Of a stretch of 64,000 bases of DNA, positions 21,001-32,523 are shown in pieces; within the stretch, counting starts at the first letter, position 1; every line of letters begins with the position of its first letter. The notes under the pieces are model-generated. The model did not search any database, was not told the origin of the DNA, and saw only the letters and a list, made by a program, of their open reading frames with translations. Location: assembly GCA_028622995.1 (NCBI GenBank), contig JAJQJQ010000004.1, positions 2,914,001-2,978,000 on the forward strand, read 5' to 3'. This DNA comes from Panagrolaimus kolymaensis (Eukaryota; Nematoda; Chromadorea; Rhabditida; Panagrolaimidae). A program made the position numbers and the translations under genes.

Positions 21001-21957
21001 TGAAAAAATGTGTATTTATAAAATCAAAAGAAAAAATGTTTCAGCTTGAGCCAGCCAATGTTTCTTTGTAATCAAAATATTTTACAATGTTAAATATTAA
21101 AAGTTCCTGTTTTCGTCTCACAATCAAGCTATATTTAATTTTCACCTGAAAATTATAACCATTTTTAGCTCCATTTAATTCGATGATAAAATAAACCTTT
21201 TCACCTTTATTTTTTTAACATTTACATTGACCTTTTTTTAATTCATATTTCTTTTTTTCTTCTTTTTTTACGCTAATGTCTGGTTATCAATTTCTTGTAA
21301 TAGCAAGCCCCATGGTTTATTATAAGTGGGCTACTTTTTTAAATAAAACTTATGCTTTTCCCTTAGATGCATGTATGTATAATAACTAGACGAGCTCATA
21401 CAAAGCTGCAGCAGCCTTATACACAGCAATGACTTTACCCGCTGTATTTCAAATTTGTTCATAACACACATATATTTTTTTTAACAAATCCTTTTTTAAA
21501 AATTTTTTCATTTCAAAGTCAAAAAAAAAGAAAGCTCATAAATTTTTTATTTTCACATTGTTTGCTTTGAAGCGTTAATTAAACAACAAAGAAATGACAA
21601 ATTTTTTAAGATTATTTTTGTTCCTTTTCCTTTTTTGGATTTATAAATGAGTTTTTTTTTGTTGCCACATTTTTTCCGAGATTTTTACTTGAGTTTTTTA
21701 TAATTTTTATATTTCGAGAAGAATTATGAAAAGCACCAAGGAAGTATTTTACGGTAAATTAATTTTTAAATACGCGATATTGTAGTTGAATCAAAGTTCG
21801 TTTTTTATATCTCTTTATGACCACAAAAAAACTAATTAATAATTTATAAAATAATACTTTTCAGCTTTTTTTTGCTATTAAAGTAATTAATTTAAAAAAT
21901 TTTTACGACAACGAAAAAGTGAAAGAAGACAAAATTAATTTTTTACTTCAAAAAATA
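18003..21957. other. 4-kb intergenic region with one MITE
   Basis: Apart from the 244-bp TTAA element at 20342-20585 only AT-rich unique-looking DNA and a short (CA)n run near 18612 are seen. Open frames such as 19961-20341 are Phe/Lys/Asn-rich, unspliced, and one runs into the MITE. Confidence 0.55.
20342..20585. mobile_element. 244-bp MITE with TTAA target sites
   Basis: Long inverted repeats (about 100 bases, imperfect) start AGGGAGTGTCCCAAACGATG and end with the inverse. TTAA occurs immediately outside both ends (20338-20341 and 20586-20589). TTAA duplication is known for piggyBac and Kolobok families. The element has no open frame and so would be non-autonomous. Both arms contain GTGTTCCTAGCCCGAAAG, and the centre is a degenerate repeat of an ACTTTG(T)-like motif. 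Confidence 0.8.
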
Positions 21958-23483
21958 ATGGGTAATGGTCGTTCATCACCGGTGACGACAGCGCATGAAA
22001 ATGCTTGGAGGAAGAAATCTTTATCAACGAATAGTTCACCAATACATCGAAAAATTTCAACCATACATCGATTAGAAGTTTATGCTCCTTTAGATTCTGT
22101 GGATGATCATAATCACAGAACTCCATCACCAAATGGCCCGCGAAAAAGTGTTGAACTTGCACCTCGACAGGTTTGTGTTTGTTTACATCTTTTTTCAAAA
22201 CATTGAATGTGCTCCGCCTTTTTGCCATTTTTAAACTTTGCCTCCCACTTTTTTGTTGGCCAAAAAAGTTTATTTTGAAAAGGTGTGTTCATTGAAGGAA
22301 ACATAATTTTCATGGAGGAGTTAGTGGCTTTATAAAAGCCGCCTTTGAAACTTTTATAAAAGCTCAGAAAGTTTAGAAACTCCTTTATTTTGAATGAATG
22401 CCTATGTCAGAGCCTTAAAATAAAATCTTCTTCCTTGTCTTTCTAATATTCTTCGCTCATCAAACCGTACTATAAAACCACGTCAATTTAATCCCATCTT
22501 TTTCATTTCTAGGTTCGTTCCTCCAATTCCACTCCTCGGCCAACAAGTGAATCACCTCAATCACACAAAAATTCAAGTGAAAAATTATCAAACACTACAG
22601 CGACACCCGAACTTAAAAGACATTTATCTGCTATAGGTCCAAGAAGAAGGATGAGCGTCGAAGAACCAACCGTTCCTCAACGAAGAATTAGTAGAACCGC
22701 AAAATTATCCCTCGCTAGTAAAGAAGATTTAATAAATTCTCGTAGAGTTTCTCGAGCAGCTATACATTTTACCGAAACCGGAGATTTTGGTTTTACTTTG
22801 GTTGAACAACTAAAACTTACAAGGTTTGTTTCGATTGCTTGCTTGTTTTCTAAAACGATGTTGGATTTAATCCCTTCTTTTTTCTTCAGTTATCAAGTCC
22901 TTGTCCTTCAACAAACATGGCCAAAAATAAAATCATCAGTATTTTCAACTGTTTTTAGGCAAGTTAAAATATTTATTCTCTTGAGACCTTTTGATTTTTA
23001 AATTTAATCATTTTTAGACAGCTTTCATATCGAAATGCAAAAGCTAAAGAGTTATTTCAAAAAATGTGCATAGTTGAGGGATTTTCTGCAAATAAATGTT
23101 GCGATATGAAAGAGCATGTTCGATGTTTGATTGATCTCTTTGATATTGCCGTCGTTGAATTATATCAACCGAGTAAACTTGTTCAAGATAAATGCATGCA
23201 AATAGGTGAAATTCATTATAATATGTGCGGCCCATCAGCCTCTGGGATTTGGGATGATCTTGGAAATGCAATCACAGAATCCATTAGTCGAACGGAGCCA
23301 GTGAGAGGCAAACGAGAAGCTCTCAAATCATGGATTTCACTTGTTAGCTTTTTGGTGGATTCAATGAGAGGTGGATATATGGCTCAATGTAAACGAAAAT
23401 CAATAACTCGTGCTTCTGGTCATTTTAATTCGTTAAGTATTAATAATGGTGGTGGATATTGCCCTGCTGCTGCTTTGCATTAA
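21958..23483 (+). CDS. globin with long N-terminal extension and N-myristoylation-type start
   Basis: Four exons (21958-22170, 22513-22823, 22890-22958, 23018-23483) give 352 residues. Residues 1 to about 170 are Ser/Arg/Pro-rich and low in structure. The globin fold follows from about 170: helix A/B with QQTWPKIKSSVF, an E helix with MKEHVR (distal His about 231), an F region with GEIHYN (proximal His about 264) and an H helix with WISLVSFLVDSMRGGY. The protein starts MGNGRSS, a good N-myristoyl transferase pattern, which with several Arg-Arg-X-Ser sites suggests a membrane-tethered regulatory or redox globin as known for some nematode neural globins. ATG 21958 is the first ATG in this frame. 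Intron 3 (22959-23017) has a GC donor (AG/GCAAGT); a GT alternative four bases on leads to a stop. A short C-terminal tail follows the fold. Confidence 0.88.
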
Positions 23484-23844
23484 TTTATTTTAAAGGAACA
23501 TATTTTTTGGGGAAAAAATCATAATACGAAGTGCTCAATTTATGAGAAACTGTGAAATATAAAAAAAGCGGGAGAAAATTCACATTATCATTGCACTAAA
23601 GAAATCTACCACGCAGTCAACTCTCAAACCTTTAAAATTGCAGATTCCCAAAAATTGCGTTCTTTTCATCATTGTTTTTATTATTGCTTGCTTACTTTTC
23701 ATATTTGTTTTTACTTTTGTACATACATAAAATTTGCATACATAACTATAATAAAATGAGTTTATCAACTTTCTTTCCTTCGCAATTTTACACTTTCATC
23801 ATTCAAAAGAAACAACAAATTGAAAAAGAAATTGAAAAGAAACA
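23484..23844. other. spacer between globin and LIM genes
   Basis: 361 bases on the same strand. This is long for a typical nematode operon spacer but does not exclude co-transcription. Nothing else is recognised. Confidence 0.5.
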
Positions 23845-24406
23845 ATGGATGTTCGATGCGCAGATTGTGATCGTAAGTTTTTTTTGGCTTCGTTCATTAC
23901 AAACCTTAATGAATCTTTTTTATTTTCAGAACAAGTGGAAGGACGTGCTCTATATGTAAATGATAAAGTTTTTCATCGAAATCATTTTCGTTGTCATGAT
24001 TGTCAACTATCAATTCGACATTTTTATTATTTTTCCATCGATGATAAACCTATATGTTATTCATGTAAATCTCTTCAACATCCTATGTGTAAAAGTAAGG
24101 TTTTTCTTTTATTTGACTAAACTCATGAACTTAAATTTTTAGAATGCAATAGCTTTGTTAATGAAACATTTATTCGAGCTGAAAATCTATGTTATCATCT
24201 TGATTGCTTTGTTTGTACAAGCTGTAATCAACCATTTCCTGGTAAATTTCTTCAAAGCTCTATCAATGATTTTAATGCTCAATGATTTTTTAGGTGGAGA
24301 ATATGTTATTAATGAATCAAAACCATATGATATCGATTGCTTTTGGGCTCAAATAATTTCATCATCAAATTCAAAAATGTCAAATAATAATAACTCTTAT
24401 GAATGA
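23845..24406 (+). CDS. small two-LIM-domain protein
   Basis: Four exons (23845-23872, 23930-24094, 24143-24241, 24294-24406) encode 134 residues. LIM 1: CADC, then a 17-residue spacer, HFRCHDC and CYSC. LIM 2: CKKCNS, HLDCFVCTSC and a final metal ligand in YDIDCF. The two zinc modules are nearly back to back with almost no other sequence, apart from an Asn/Ser-rich tail, so the protein is an adaptor rather than an enzyme, perhaps of the cytoskeletal or CRIP/FHL style. I do not recognise a specific orthologue. All splice junctions are GT-AG and restore the LIM spacing exactly, which makes the model solid. AATAAA at 24410-24415 lies just after the TGA. Confidence 0.87.
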
Positions 24407-25190
24407 ATGAATAAATATATAATTGTATCATTTTGTAATAATTTATAACTAATGTAACCATAGAAAACTATAGCTTACATCGATGTTGTTTTGACTTTTC
24501 CAATCTCTACTGTACCCTTTAAAGCTCGTGGCGGTGGAGCTCGATGTGGATTTAGTGTCGTTCGAACATTTGTTTTCCTCTACTCTGTTTTGGAGTTTCG
24601 TCGATGGTAAAATATGGTATTTGCTAGCAGTTGATTATGTCTTTAAGAAGTTAAAACATTTGAGCCCATGATTTTTTAACAAAAATAAAGTTTGAAAGTA
24701 CGCTACTACCATAATGAGCCTTTATGAATTTTATCCCAATGTAAACTTTTTGATTCAATTTTTGAGTTTCCTTCTCTCCAACAATTTTGGTTCAATGATT
24801 CTTTTGAAATTATTTGAATTTTGCCATTTTCGAACGAAAAATGTTTTGATATTTCAAAATTTTTCTCTTTATTCTTTGTCTGCTTTTTGCATCTTTTATT
24901 GTTGCGCAGTCGTATTGCCGCCTGCCATTCCACCATAAAGAAAATACTGAACAACAACACCTGCATATATTTGCCATTTCTATCTTTATTGTTAAAAGCG
25001 ATATTTTGCAAACACATTGAAAACAAAATTTAGTTTTTCCTTTTTCTTTTTACATCCCTCCTTGCTTTCTTTTTATTCGTGATTTTTTTGAACTTGATTT
25101 TTAAAGCAAAGTTATTTAATTTTAAGAGCTTGCGTTGTTGAATTGTATCAAGTTATATTACCAGCTTGCTATTATTACAGTAATATTACA
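24407..25190. other. spacer before the unknown 278-residue gene
   Basis: AT-rich, with no recognisable exon. A TTATTACAG acceptor-like site ends 10 bases before the ATG at 25191 and could be a trans-splice site. Confidence 0.5.
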
Positions 25191-26837
25191 ATGGCTTTAT
25201 ATCCTAAAACTGTGGAATCCAAACGTCTTGAACTCCTACTTGCAGGACGGCGCCATTTTTAAAGATCGAGATTTACGGACATGAAATTTAAAGATTCTTG
25301 TTTACTGATCGGGGCTTTAAAGAATGCATTTTTGCGGATAGAATTTTGGGTATACTATTTTTACTGATTTCATATTTGGGGACAGATTTTTACTGATAGA
25401 AATTTAAAGATTCAAATTTCAAGATTTGAATTTTACTGATTTCATATTTACGGATCGGACATTAGCGGATATTCATTTAATGTCAATCCTCATGATAATG
25501 AAACTCGAAAAAATTAAACCATAGCCTTTGAAATTTATGTTTGATGTAAAAACGGCAAAAAATGAATTGAAAATGGCTGTCAGACTACCATAGAAACATA
25601 CATTTTTCGTTCAAAAATTTTTATCATCCAAAAAAATAATGTTTCTTTGGTAGTCTGACAGCCATTTTCAATTCATTTTTTGCCGTTTTTACATCAAACA
25701 TAAATTTCAAAGGCTATGGTTTAATTTTTTCGAGTTTCATTATCATGAGGATTGACATTAAATGAATATCCGCTAATGTCCGATCCGTAAATATGAAATC
25801 AGTAAAATTCAAATCTTGAAATTTGAATCTTTAAATTTCTATCAGTAAAAATCTGTCCCCAAATATGAAATCAGTAAAAATAGTATACCCAAAATTCTAT
25901 CCGCAAAAATGCATTCTTTAAAGCCCCGATCAGTAAACAAGAATCTTTAAATTTCATGTCCGTAAATCTCGATCTTTAAAAATGGCGCCGTCCTTGCAGA
26001 AGTGGAATTAAATGATAAGGCGAATGGTTCCCTTTTATTCGACTCATCGTATTCTTTTAAATTAGGGTTAAAATCGGTGCAGCAATGGAAAGTTTTACAA
26101 GGTGGAATGGTACATCATTCTCAAAGTGCGGATGGCAAAAAATGTGCTGTCAAAATGGTTGCTGATGATTATTTTGTGGATAAAGATAATGAAGTTCTTA
26201 TCAAGAAACTCGTGATTAGAATGAAGTAAATATATTATTTTTTCTTATTAAAAAAAACACATTTAATTTATTATTTTTCAGCAGCAAATATGTTGATAGC
26301 TTTTGTGTTGAATTACCATGCAATGAAAAATCTGATTCCACATTTATCGACAAAATGAATCTCGCTGGTATTTTATTCATTAAATATGGAAAATATCCAC
26401 CCATGAACAAAATAAAGCGTCGATTTTCCGCAGATGTCAAAGATTTATCAAGCTTGGAAGCTATTACAAATACCATTGCAGCGTCCTTAAAAACCCTTTC
26501 AATCGAAGATAGTACTGGAACTCAATCATACATCAATACCAATCCTGATGATATGAAACTTCTCATTACTAACGCCTTCACTGCCGTTCTTAAATCAGCT
26601 AATATCATTCAACAAATTAACCATGAATGGAGTTCACCTCTCATTGTGTCAGATGAAAAACATATTGGATGGATGCAAATGGATTTTTCATGCCATGTTA
26701 CATACAAAGGAGATTCTGATAGAACTAAGAAGGTTGATGTTAAGCTCAACGTTTATTCATACCTCTTTCCAACGATGAAATATTTCGATTATGCCTTTAA
26801 AATGATTAAAGCTAATTTAGCCACTTGTGAAGTTTAA
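25191..26837 (+). CDS. unknown protein; first coding exon split by a foldback element
   Basis: The start exon 25191-25244 (18 codons, MALYPKTVES to LLLA) and 25999-26225 are the two halves of one exon. Joined at the insertion point they read on without gap (LLA/EVELND). A 56-base intron and the final exon 26282-26837 follow. Without the insert the product is 278 residues. No signal peptide, membrane segment or family motif is recognised; it is a soluble-looking mixed alpha/beta protein with a Trp-rich patch (WSSPLIVS, GWMQMDF). With the insert, translation from the ATG stops eight codons in, so this allele is broken unless the insert is spliced out or initiation occurs downstream. The intron acceptor is TTTCAGCAG (NAGNAG), giving Asn-Ser-Lys or Asn-Lys. 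AATAAA at 27048-27053. Confidence 0.7.
25245..25993. mobile_element. 749-bp foldback element with apparently identical arms
   Basis: The left arm (25245 to about 25590) and right arm (about 25648-25993) are reverse complements over about 345 bases, with no mismatch seen by eye, around a loop of about 57 bases. Ends are GGACGGCGCC and GGCGCCGTCC. Flanks are TTGCA on both sides (25240-25244 and 25994-25998); with end-base ambiguity the duplication could be CTTGCAG, 7 bp. No transposase is encoded. The arms consist of degenerate short repeats around TTTACTGAT and TTTACGGA. Arm identity points to recent insertion or conversion between the arms. The class is unknown; a 5-7 bp duplication fits none of the commonest families neatly. 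Confidence 0.88.
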
Positions 26838-28429
26838 ATTGTATTTTTTTGAGGAAAGAATTCGTTTTCAATTGAAAGTAGAAGACGTGAAATTTTTTTA
26901 TTTCTTTTTGAATCAGGCCTTAACAAATCACATTTTTGTTTTTATAATTTTCCCTATTGTCTTAATATAGCTACTTGAACATACATACTTCTATTTTATT
27001 TTTTGATTGAATGTTCTCCTTTTTTATATCTGTAAGTTCTGCTAAATAATAAATATGCAGTTAATTTTCCATATTAGTTTGTACCATTCTTGATGATGAT
27101 GTCACAACTTATTTCATTCACGACAAACAATTTCTCCCAAAAATAGAAAAAAAAACATTGCCATTTTTAGTTCCGACACATGTGTTGTTTATTTTTAACG
27201 ACAGAAAAAAAATGTTGGTCAATTTTTTCTGCTTTCATTCATTTTTTTGTTATTTATTTTTTACATTTTGCCGTAAAAAAAGGTAGCACTTTTTAATGAA
27301 GTCAAAAAAAAGATAAGTCTTTTATTTATGTCAATTGGAAATAATAAATAATGTTAGCAATTATTTAGAAAAGTAAAAGATGAGAGAGAACGAATAGGAT
27401 GTAATACATATTAATATTGAAAGGAGAGCTACGTCAGACACTTCAAAAAGCTATCTTCGGATGGAACCATCAAAAGTGAGTGAATCATCATCTCTTTTGG
27501 TTTTTTTGAAAATGACGTGAAAAAAAAAGTGAAAAATAAATGAATGGTGAAATATGTATTTGCTGCAAAATTTTGCAGAAATTTTTTTAAGTACGTACCT
27601 TCTTTGTCATTCTTATAATTTTTGAACTTCCGCAGCTTCAAGAATTTTATGCTTATCAAAAATGCGTTTCTCACAGACATTTGTTATCCCAGCTTCATGT
27701 TAGTCTGTTTAAGAAGTTGTAGTCTATCATGTCGGACATCTTTGAAAATATCAAATTCTCACGAGCTTATGATTATTTTTGCGTGGGGCTTTTTTTGCGT
27801 ACAAATTTCATTCACGCATACTTTTTTAATTCCTAAATTTTTTATTTATTTTCACGAAGCTTTGTTAATTGAATATTAGGAATGAATGATATAAAGAGAA
27901 AATCTTTCAAATTTATTGTTTTCAAAAAAAAATGAAGTAAATTAATTGACAGAGAAAGAAGTAAGGAAATCAACAATAATAAAAGAGATAAAATGGCAAT
28001 TTATTTTAATTTATTTTTTTATAAAAAATACTGTTATTAATTTTTTCCGCTAAAAACTCTAATGCAATAAAATTATATCAGAGTTAAGGAAAAGAATAAA
28101 AAAAGTGAGCATATTATTAATAAGTGTCTGACTTTTTTACACCGGATGGAATTAAAGAAATTATCAATTAAAAGAAATTATGAGCAACATACATGGAAAA
28201 AGAAATAATAATAAAAATAAAAATATTCGAAGGTTTTCGTTATGATTTAATTATGAAAGCCGAGATAGCAATTAATGACCTTATGACCTTTTTAAGCTTC
28301 AACAACGAGAAACCCAAAGGTTATTGCTTCTTTATAAAGTAAATGAAAGAATTTAGGATTTGCAGTTTTATGTATGAAAGAAATCTAAGTATTGGATGAA
28401 TAAAACTATGAGATATTTGCTATGGTTAT
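26838..28429. other. intergenic between convergent genes
   Basis: 3' flanks of the unknown gene (plus) and the CNRIP1 homologue (minus). Nothing recognised besides the AATAAA at 27048. Confidence 0.6.
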
Positions 28430-29508
28430 TTAACGAATGACTTCATCACTAACAGAAATATTTCCTGTAGGATCTATTGAGCATGTCCATTGCATGAAAT
28501 CAAGTTTATGGCCCCATTCAGCATGGCTATGAGATTTGGGATAAAATTTTGATTGTAAAATATGCTTTAAATTTCCTCCAGGTCCTCGTAAAACTAGAAC
28601 AATATTTTCTCTTGCACTTTTTTTAGTTGGATTAATTCCTGTTGTATTCCATACAGCTTCATATTCCCCTGATTGTGGACGATCACAACGTAATTCGAGA
28701 TCGCTGCCAGCCACATGTAAATTGCTATAAACAAAACCAAATTTTATTAGTTCTTTTTGGTTCTCTAGAAAAAAAATATAGCTAAAATGAAAGAGTAAAA
28801 AATAAACAACATTGTCAATTTCAATTTTAGCCCTAAAGATAGAAAAGCGAAAGCAAAGAGCAAAATGAAAACGTACTGAAATTCGACAGCCGGAGTGCAT
28901 TTAAGTGTTATTTTATACTTTGTATCGGAACAAAATTTTAAGGTTCTTGTGGATGTTTCAAATCTTGCCCCATCTTGTTTAAATGCTATCTGTTCACCAC
29001 TATCTGCATTTCTGTAAAAATCATAAATTAATAAAATAAAAATTTTTTAATCTTTTCATTTTTCTTAAACTGATTCTATAAAAAGTGAAACAACATAAAA
29101 AAATATTAGTTCGAAACTTGATGCATTACGGGAGTGTTTCATCATGAAATTTTTTTATGACATCATTTATTTTTTATCTCTTTTTTTTTGCTTCGGTTAT
29201 AACTAACTTTACGGATCGTTATACATATTTTAGTTATCGTAAAAAAAGTTATAGCATCATTTGCTATTCTCATTCGTTTAAACTCGCTCACTAAAAAAAG
29301 TTTACGACTATCTAGGGAGCGTTTTTTACAAATTTAAAGTATTCCATCCATTTTTTGAAGAGTGAAAATAACTAACTTTTTTTCTTCGTTTAAAAAAGTA
29401 TGTTTTTAGCCAAATTTTTAGGATATTTTAAAAATTAAATTTAAAAACATACCTAAATGTGAGAATAAGTTGAAAAGAAGATATTGCTACCGAAGAACCG
29501 GCGACCAT
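28430..29508 (-). CDS. CNRIP1 homologue (cannabinoid receptor-interacting protein 1 family)
   Basis: Exons 29508-29453, 29011-28877 and 28724-28430 join in frame to 161 residues; human CNRIP1 has 164. Family matches through its length: SSVAISSFQLILTFR against the N-terminal beta strand, FKQDGARF (human YKVDGQRF), KYKITLKCTPAVEF (SYKVEVKIKPSTLQV), YEAVWNTTGINPTKKS (YTGTYDTEGVTPTKSG) and QSKFYPKSHSHAEWG (QVKFYNYHKRDHCQWG). In vertebrates it binds the CB1 tail as a small beta-sandwich protein; nematodes lack a clear CB1, so its partner here is open. The start at 29508 is chosen because a TTTTTAAG acceptor ends 14 bases upstream, compatible with trans-splicing, and the length then matches. The last residues differ from the human form. 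Confidence 0.82.
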
Positions 29509-30712
29509 TCGACCTGAGGCTTCTTAAAAATAAAAATGAAGGGAAAAAAGTAGTAAATACTTTTTTTGAAGAAAAAAATAATATGAAGAGGTTGAAAGAA
29601 GCTTTTTTTCGTTTTCACTTTCTTTTCAACGACTGCGACACCGCCAAAAGTATGTAGCAGTAATATAGTATAAAGTATCCAGAAAAAAAGTAAAGAGGAC
29701 ACAAAGGTGAAGAAGAATAACCAACCACCTTGGTGGTGGGATTAAAAACTAAACACAACAACCAAAAGAAGTGTGAGTAATATAAAATATATTTTAACGT
29801 AGAAAATAAAAATAAAAAGATGAAAGCGAAGATGAATAAAAATAAAAGGCGTTCGGCTGGATGCCAAATTTTTTTTCTGACCAGCCGGCAAAAAAAAAAT
29901 TAAAGTGAGAACAAAAAAAAGTAGCAGGCGATGTTATTAACCAACCAACAACCCAACTCACTGGCTGGAAAAAAATTGCAATATAAGGACTGAAAAGGGA
30001 GAAGAAGAAGACTACTTGCCGCCTATGGCTTCGTTGGCCGTCGTAGTCGTCACTGCTAACGGACAGCTTAGTTTAACTAAAAAAAGAAAAGAAACAACAT
30101 GGACAACCACTGCCGCCGCCTATGGCTATAACGCAGCAGCAGCAACCCAGTAAAGCAAAAAAAGATGCATGCAAGAACAACACCAAAAACACTTTTTTTC
30201 TGGATGATGATGACTGCAACGACAAAGCTTTACTTACTTTTTTTTATTTCTTCGCCAACGACGACTGCCTTTTTTAAATAGGGTGTAAAAATCCGAAGGC
30301 ACGAAAGAGGCTGATCCTCAAAAAAAAAAACCAAGAAGAAAGGAAACTAACAGAGCGTGGATCTCTTTTTTTTTTGTTTGTTTCGTCGTTGTCTCGGTGC
30401 TGCAGCATGAAACATTGATGAGTTTCTTTTTATCTTTCAAAAAAAGAAGAAGCATTTTTAACGAGATTCTGTAAAAAAAAATAAACTTAACTTTGTTTTA
30501 TTTTTATTTTTAAGTTACAATGTTTTAAAAATATAGCAACTATAAAATATACACGATTTGGTTATTTAAAATCAAATTTACAAAAAATGAAACAATATTT
30601 TATAAGATTTTAGTTTGGTCTCAACTTTTTTAAAAATTAGTAAAGTTTTTTTTATTATATTTATGTATTTTTAATGGATTATTTGAGCAGTCTTTTTTTA
30701 TATTTATTTCGT
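29509..30712. other. 5' flank of the CNRIP1 homologue
   Basis: AT-rich with a less AT-rich patch at 30010-30160. That patch contains GCCGCCTATGGCT at 30115-30127, a close copy near 30019 (TTGCCGCCTATGGCT), and the 17-mer shared with 4814-4830. No exon recognised. Confidence 0.5.
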
Positions 30713-31607
30713 TTAATATTGAGGTTGTCCATTACGGGATCGAATAGTTTTTTGATTTTCTTGTGCAACAAGTTTAATATCTGAATAAGTATCAACTGAA
30801 ATATTGCATGCGCCACCTAAAAACAACAAGAGAAAAATTATCATAATCTTCCAAGACCTTTGATTACCTTTGATAAATGCTTTTCCACGAACTAAAACTT
30901 CATCAAGTTCACAAAAACGTTTGAGCATTTCATTATCATTTGTTACATATATTTCAACACGAACATGTTCATCCGCATCATCAAAAATTGCACCAGCATA
31001 TCTCTTTTCATTTGATCCTGGTGGATAAAAGCCTAATCTTAAAGGAAGTTTTAAATATCCTCGAGTCCAAATAATTTGTCCATGATGATTTTTTACTTTA
31101 TTTAGCTGTACTTCATCTGGATCTTTATATTGTAAAGCTTCTTCCTAAAAAATTTCAAGTTAGTTTCGAAAATTGAGGGAAAATAAATACCTTTGAAACT
31201 TGTTTAAGTAAATCAGCGGATGAATTTTCAGTAAATAATAAATCAATTTTAAGATCGCTAAATTGTGGAAAATATACTTTTGTTGCAGATAAATCAGAAA
31301 ATGCAACTTTTGAATGTGGCGTTACACTATCTTTTAGTATGAGACCAGAATTTTTATAACCTTTTACAACCAAACGACGTCCATCATCGGTTCGAGCATT
31401 GCAATAACATGAATCTTTATTATCTAAATAATATACGGTTTCAATAAATACGATAACATCTCTGAAAATAAATTTAGATAAATTTTCAGAAAAGTTATTG
31501 TCCTTAATTCGTGGACATTAAAATTATGCAAAACCAAAAAAGACTCACATCATAGAACTTCCAACTGTATAACGTTCCAAATCTTTTGAATGAGTTAATG
31601 CAGTCAT
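30713..31607 (-). CDS. OB-fold-like protein, unknown role
   Basis: Exons 31607-31549, 31461-31191, 31144-30868 and 30816-30713, all GT-AG, encode 236 residues. Two halves each resemble an OB barrel. The first runs about 20-100 (VIVFIETVYYLD, CYCNARTDDGRRLVVKGY, KVAFSDLSATKVYF, a beta-strand pattern as in RPA-type folds). The second runs about 130-225 (GQIIWTRGYLK, YAGAIFDDADEHVRVEIYV, VLVRGKAFIKG, NISVDTYSDIKLV). A single-strand DNA or RNA binding role, as for RPA- or POT1-like proteins, is an inference from strand pattern only; no family motif is certain. No membrane segment or signal peptide. AATAAA (minus) at 30703-30708 is four bases beyond the stop. Confidence 0.72.
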
Positions 31608-32523
31608 TTTTTCTTGTTTTATTTGTGAGTAAATTATAATATGTAAAAAATATATTTATTTTGAAATATGATGAAAATAAAAAATATACAGCAAATTTGT
31701 ATCGATCTATCAAAAAGTGATGATGACGAATAAATAAAATGCTTACATTCGAAGAAGAAGAAAAAAGGAGGAAAAAGAAAGCAAATAAGGAAGAGGGAAA
31801 TAAGCAAGCAAAAAGGTTGTTTGATAACAACGGGCTTCGTATTGTGTTATGGCGTTATTGGAATCAATTTTGCTTGATAATTTCAATCAATTACAAACAT
31901 AGCAGCACTTTTATGGCCCTTGCAATTACACCAAAGTTCAAACGTCCATATTCATTATAACAAGATAATTAATGTATGCAAAACTTGAAGATTCCTTTAT
32001 CATAATTAGCAAAAATATTACTAACGTTTACTTTGATTTTAACAGTTGAATCTTTTTATTTGCAAAAATAAACTTCAATCATATAAAAAATGCTAAAATT
32101 TTTAGTTAAATCACGTTTAATTAATAAAAATCCTTGAAAAGCCTAAAGATGAAAAACATGCTGCGAAAAATAAACCAATTCGGTAATTCAAAATTTACAT
32201 ACCAAAGTATACGAAGCTCATTTAACGAAGCGCTAACTTCAAAATAAAAATAAAAACGACAAATACGGAAAATAAAAAACTTAAAATAATTAATCTCAAC
32301 CATATTTTTTTTAGGAATTTGAATATCGGGTGATCTTGAAACGAGCTAACAGTAAGCCTTTTAGATTTGAAAAAATGAAACATTGTTTGTCGAAGCCATT
32401 GTTTTTTAGCGTTAAAAAATTGTTCGCTTTAACGAATAATCAAAAGATGTTTGATAATTCTTTAAGATTTAGTTGCCTTACCTGTAAAACTTCTAAAATC
32501 AACACTATCTTTTTTTTTAGAAA
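31608..32523. other. spacer between divergent genes
   Basis: Separates the minus-strand OB-like gene from the plus-strand duplicate pair. It ends in a TTTTTTTTAG acceptor three bases before the ATG at 32524. No other feature. Confidence 0.55.

Noticed and set aside
25245..25993. Ordinary GT-AG intron explanation for the foldback
   Set aside because: No GT at or near the left boundary restores the reading frame; the boundary reads TTGCA then GGACGG.
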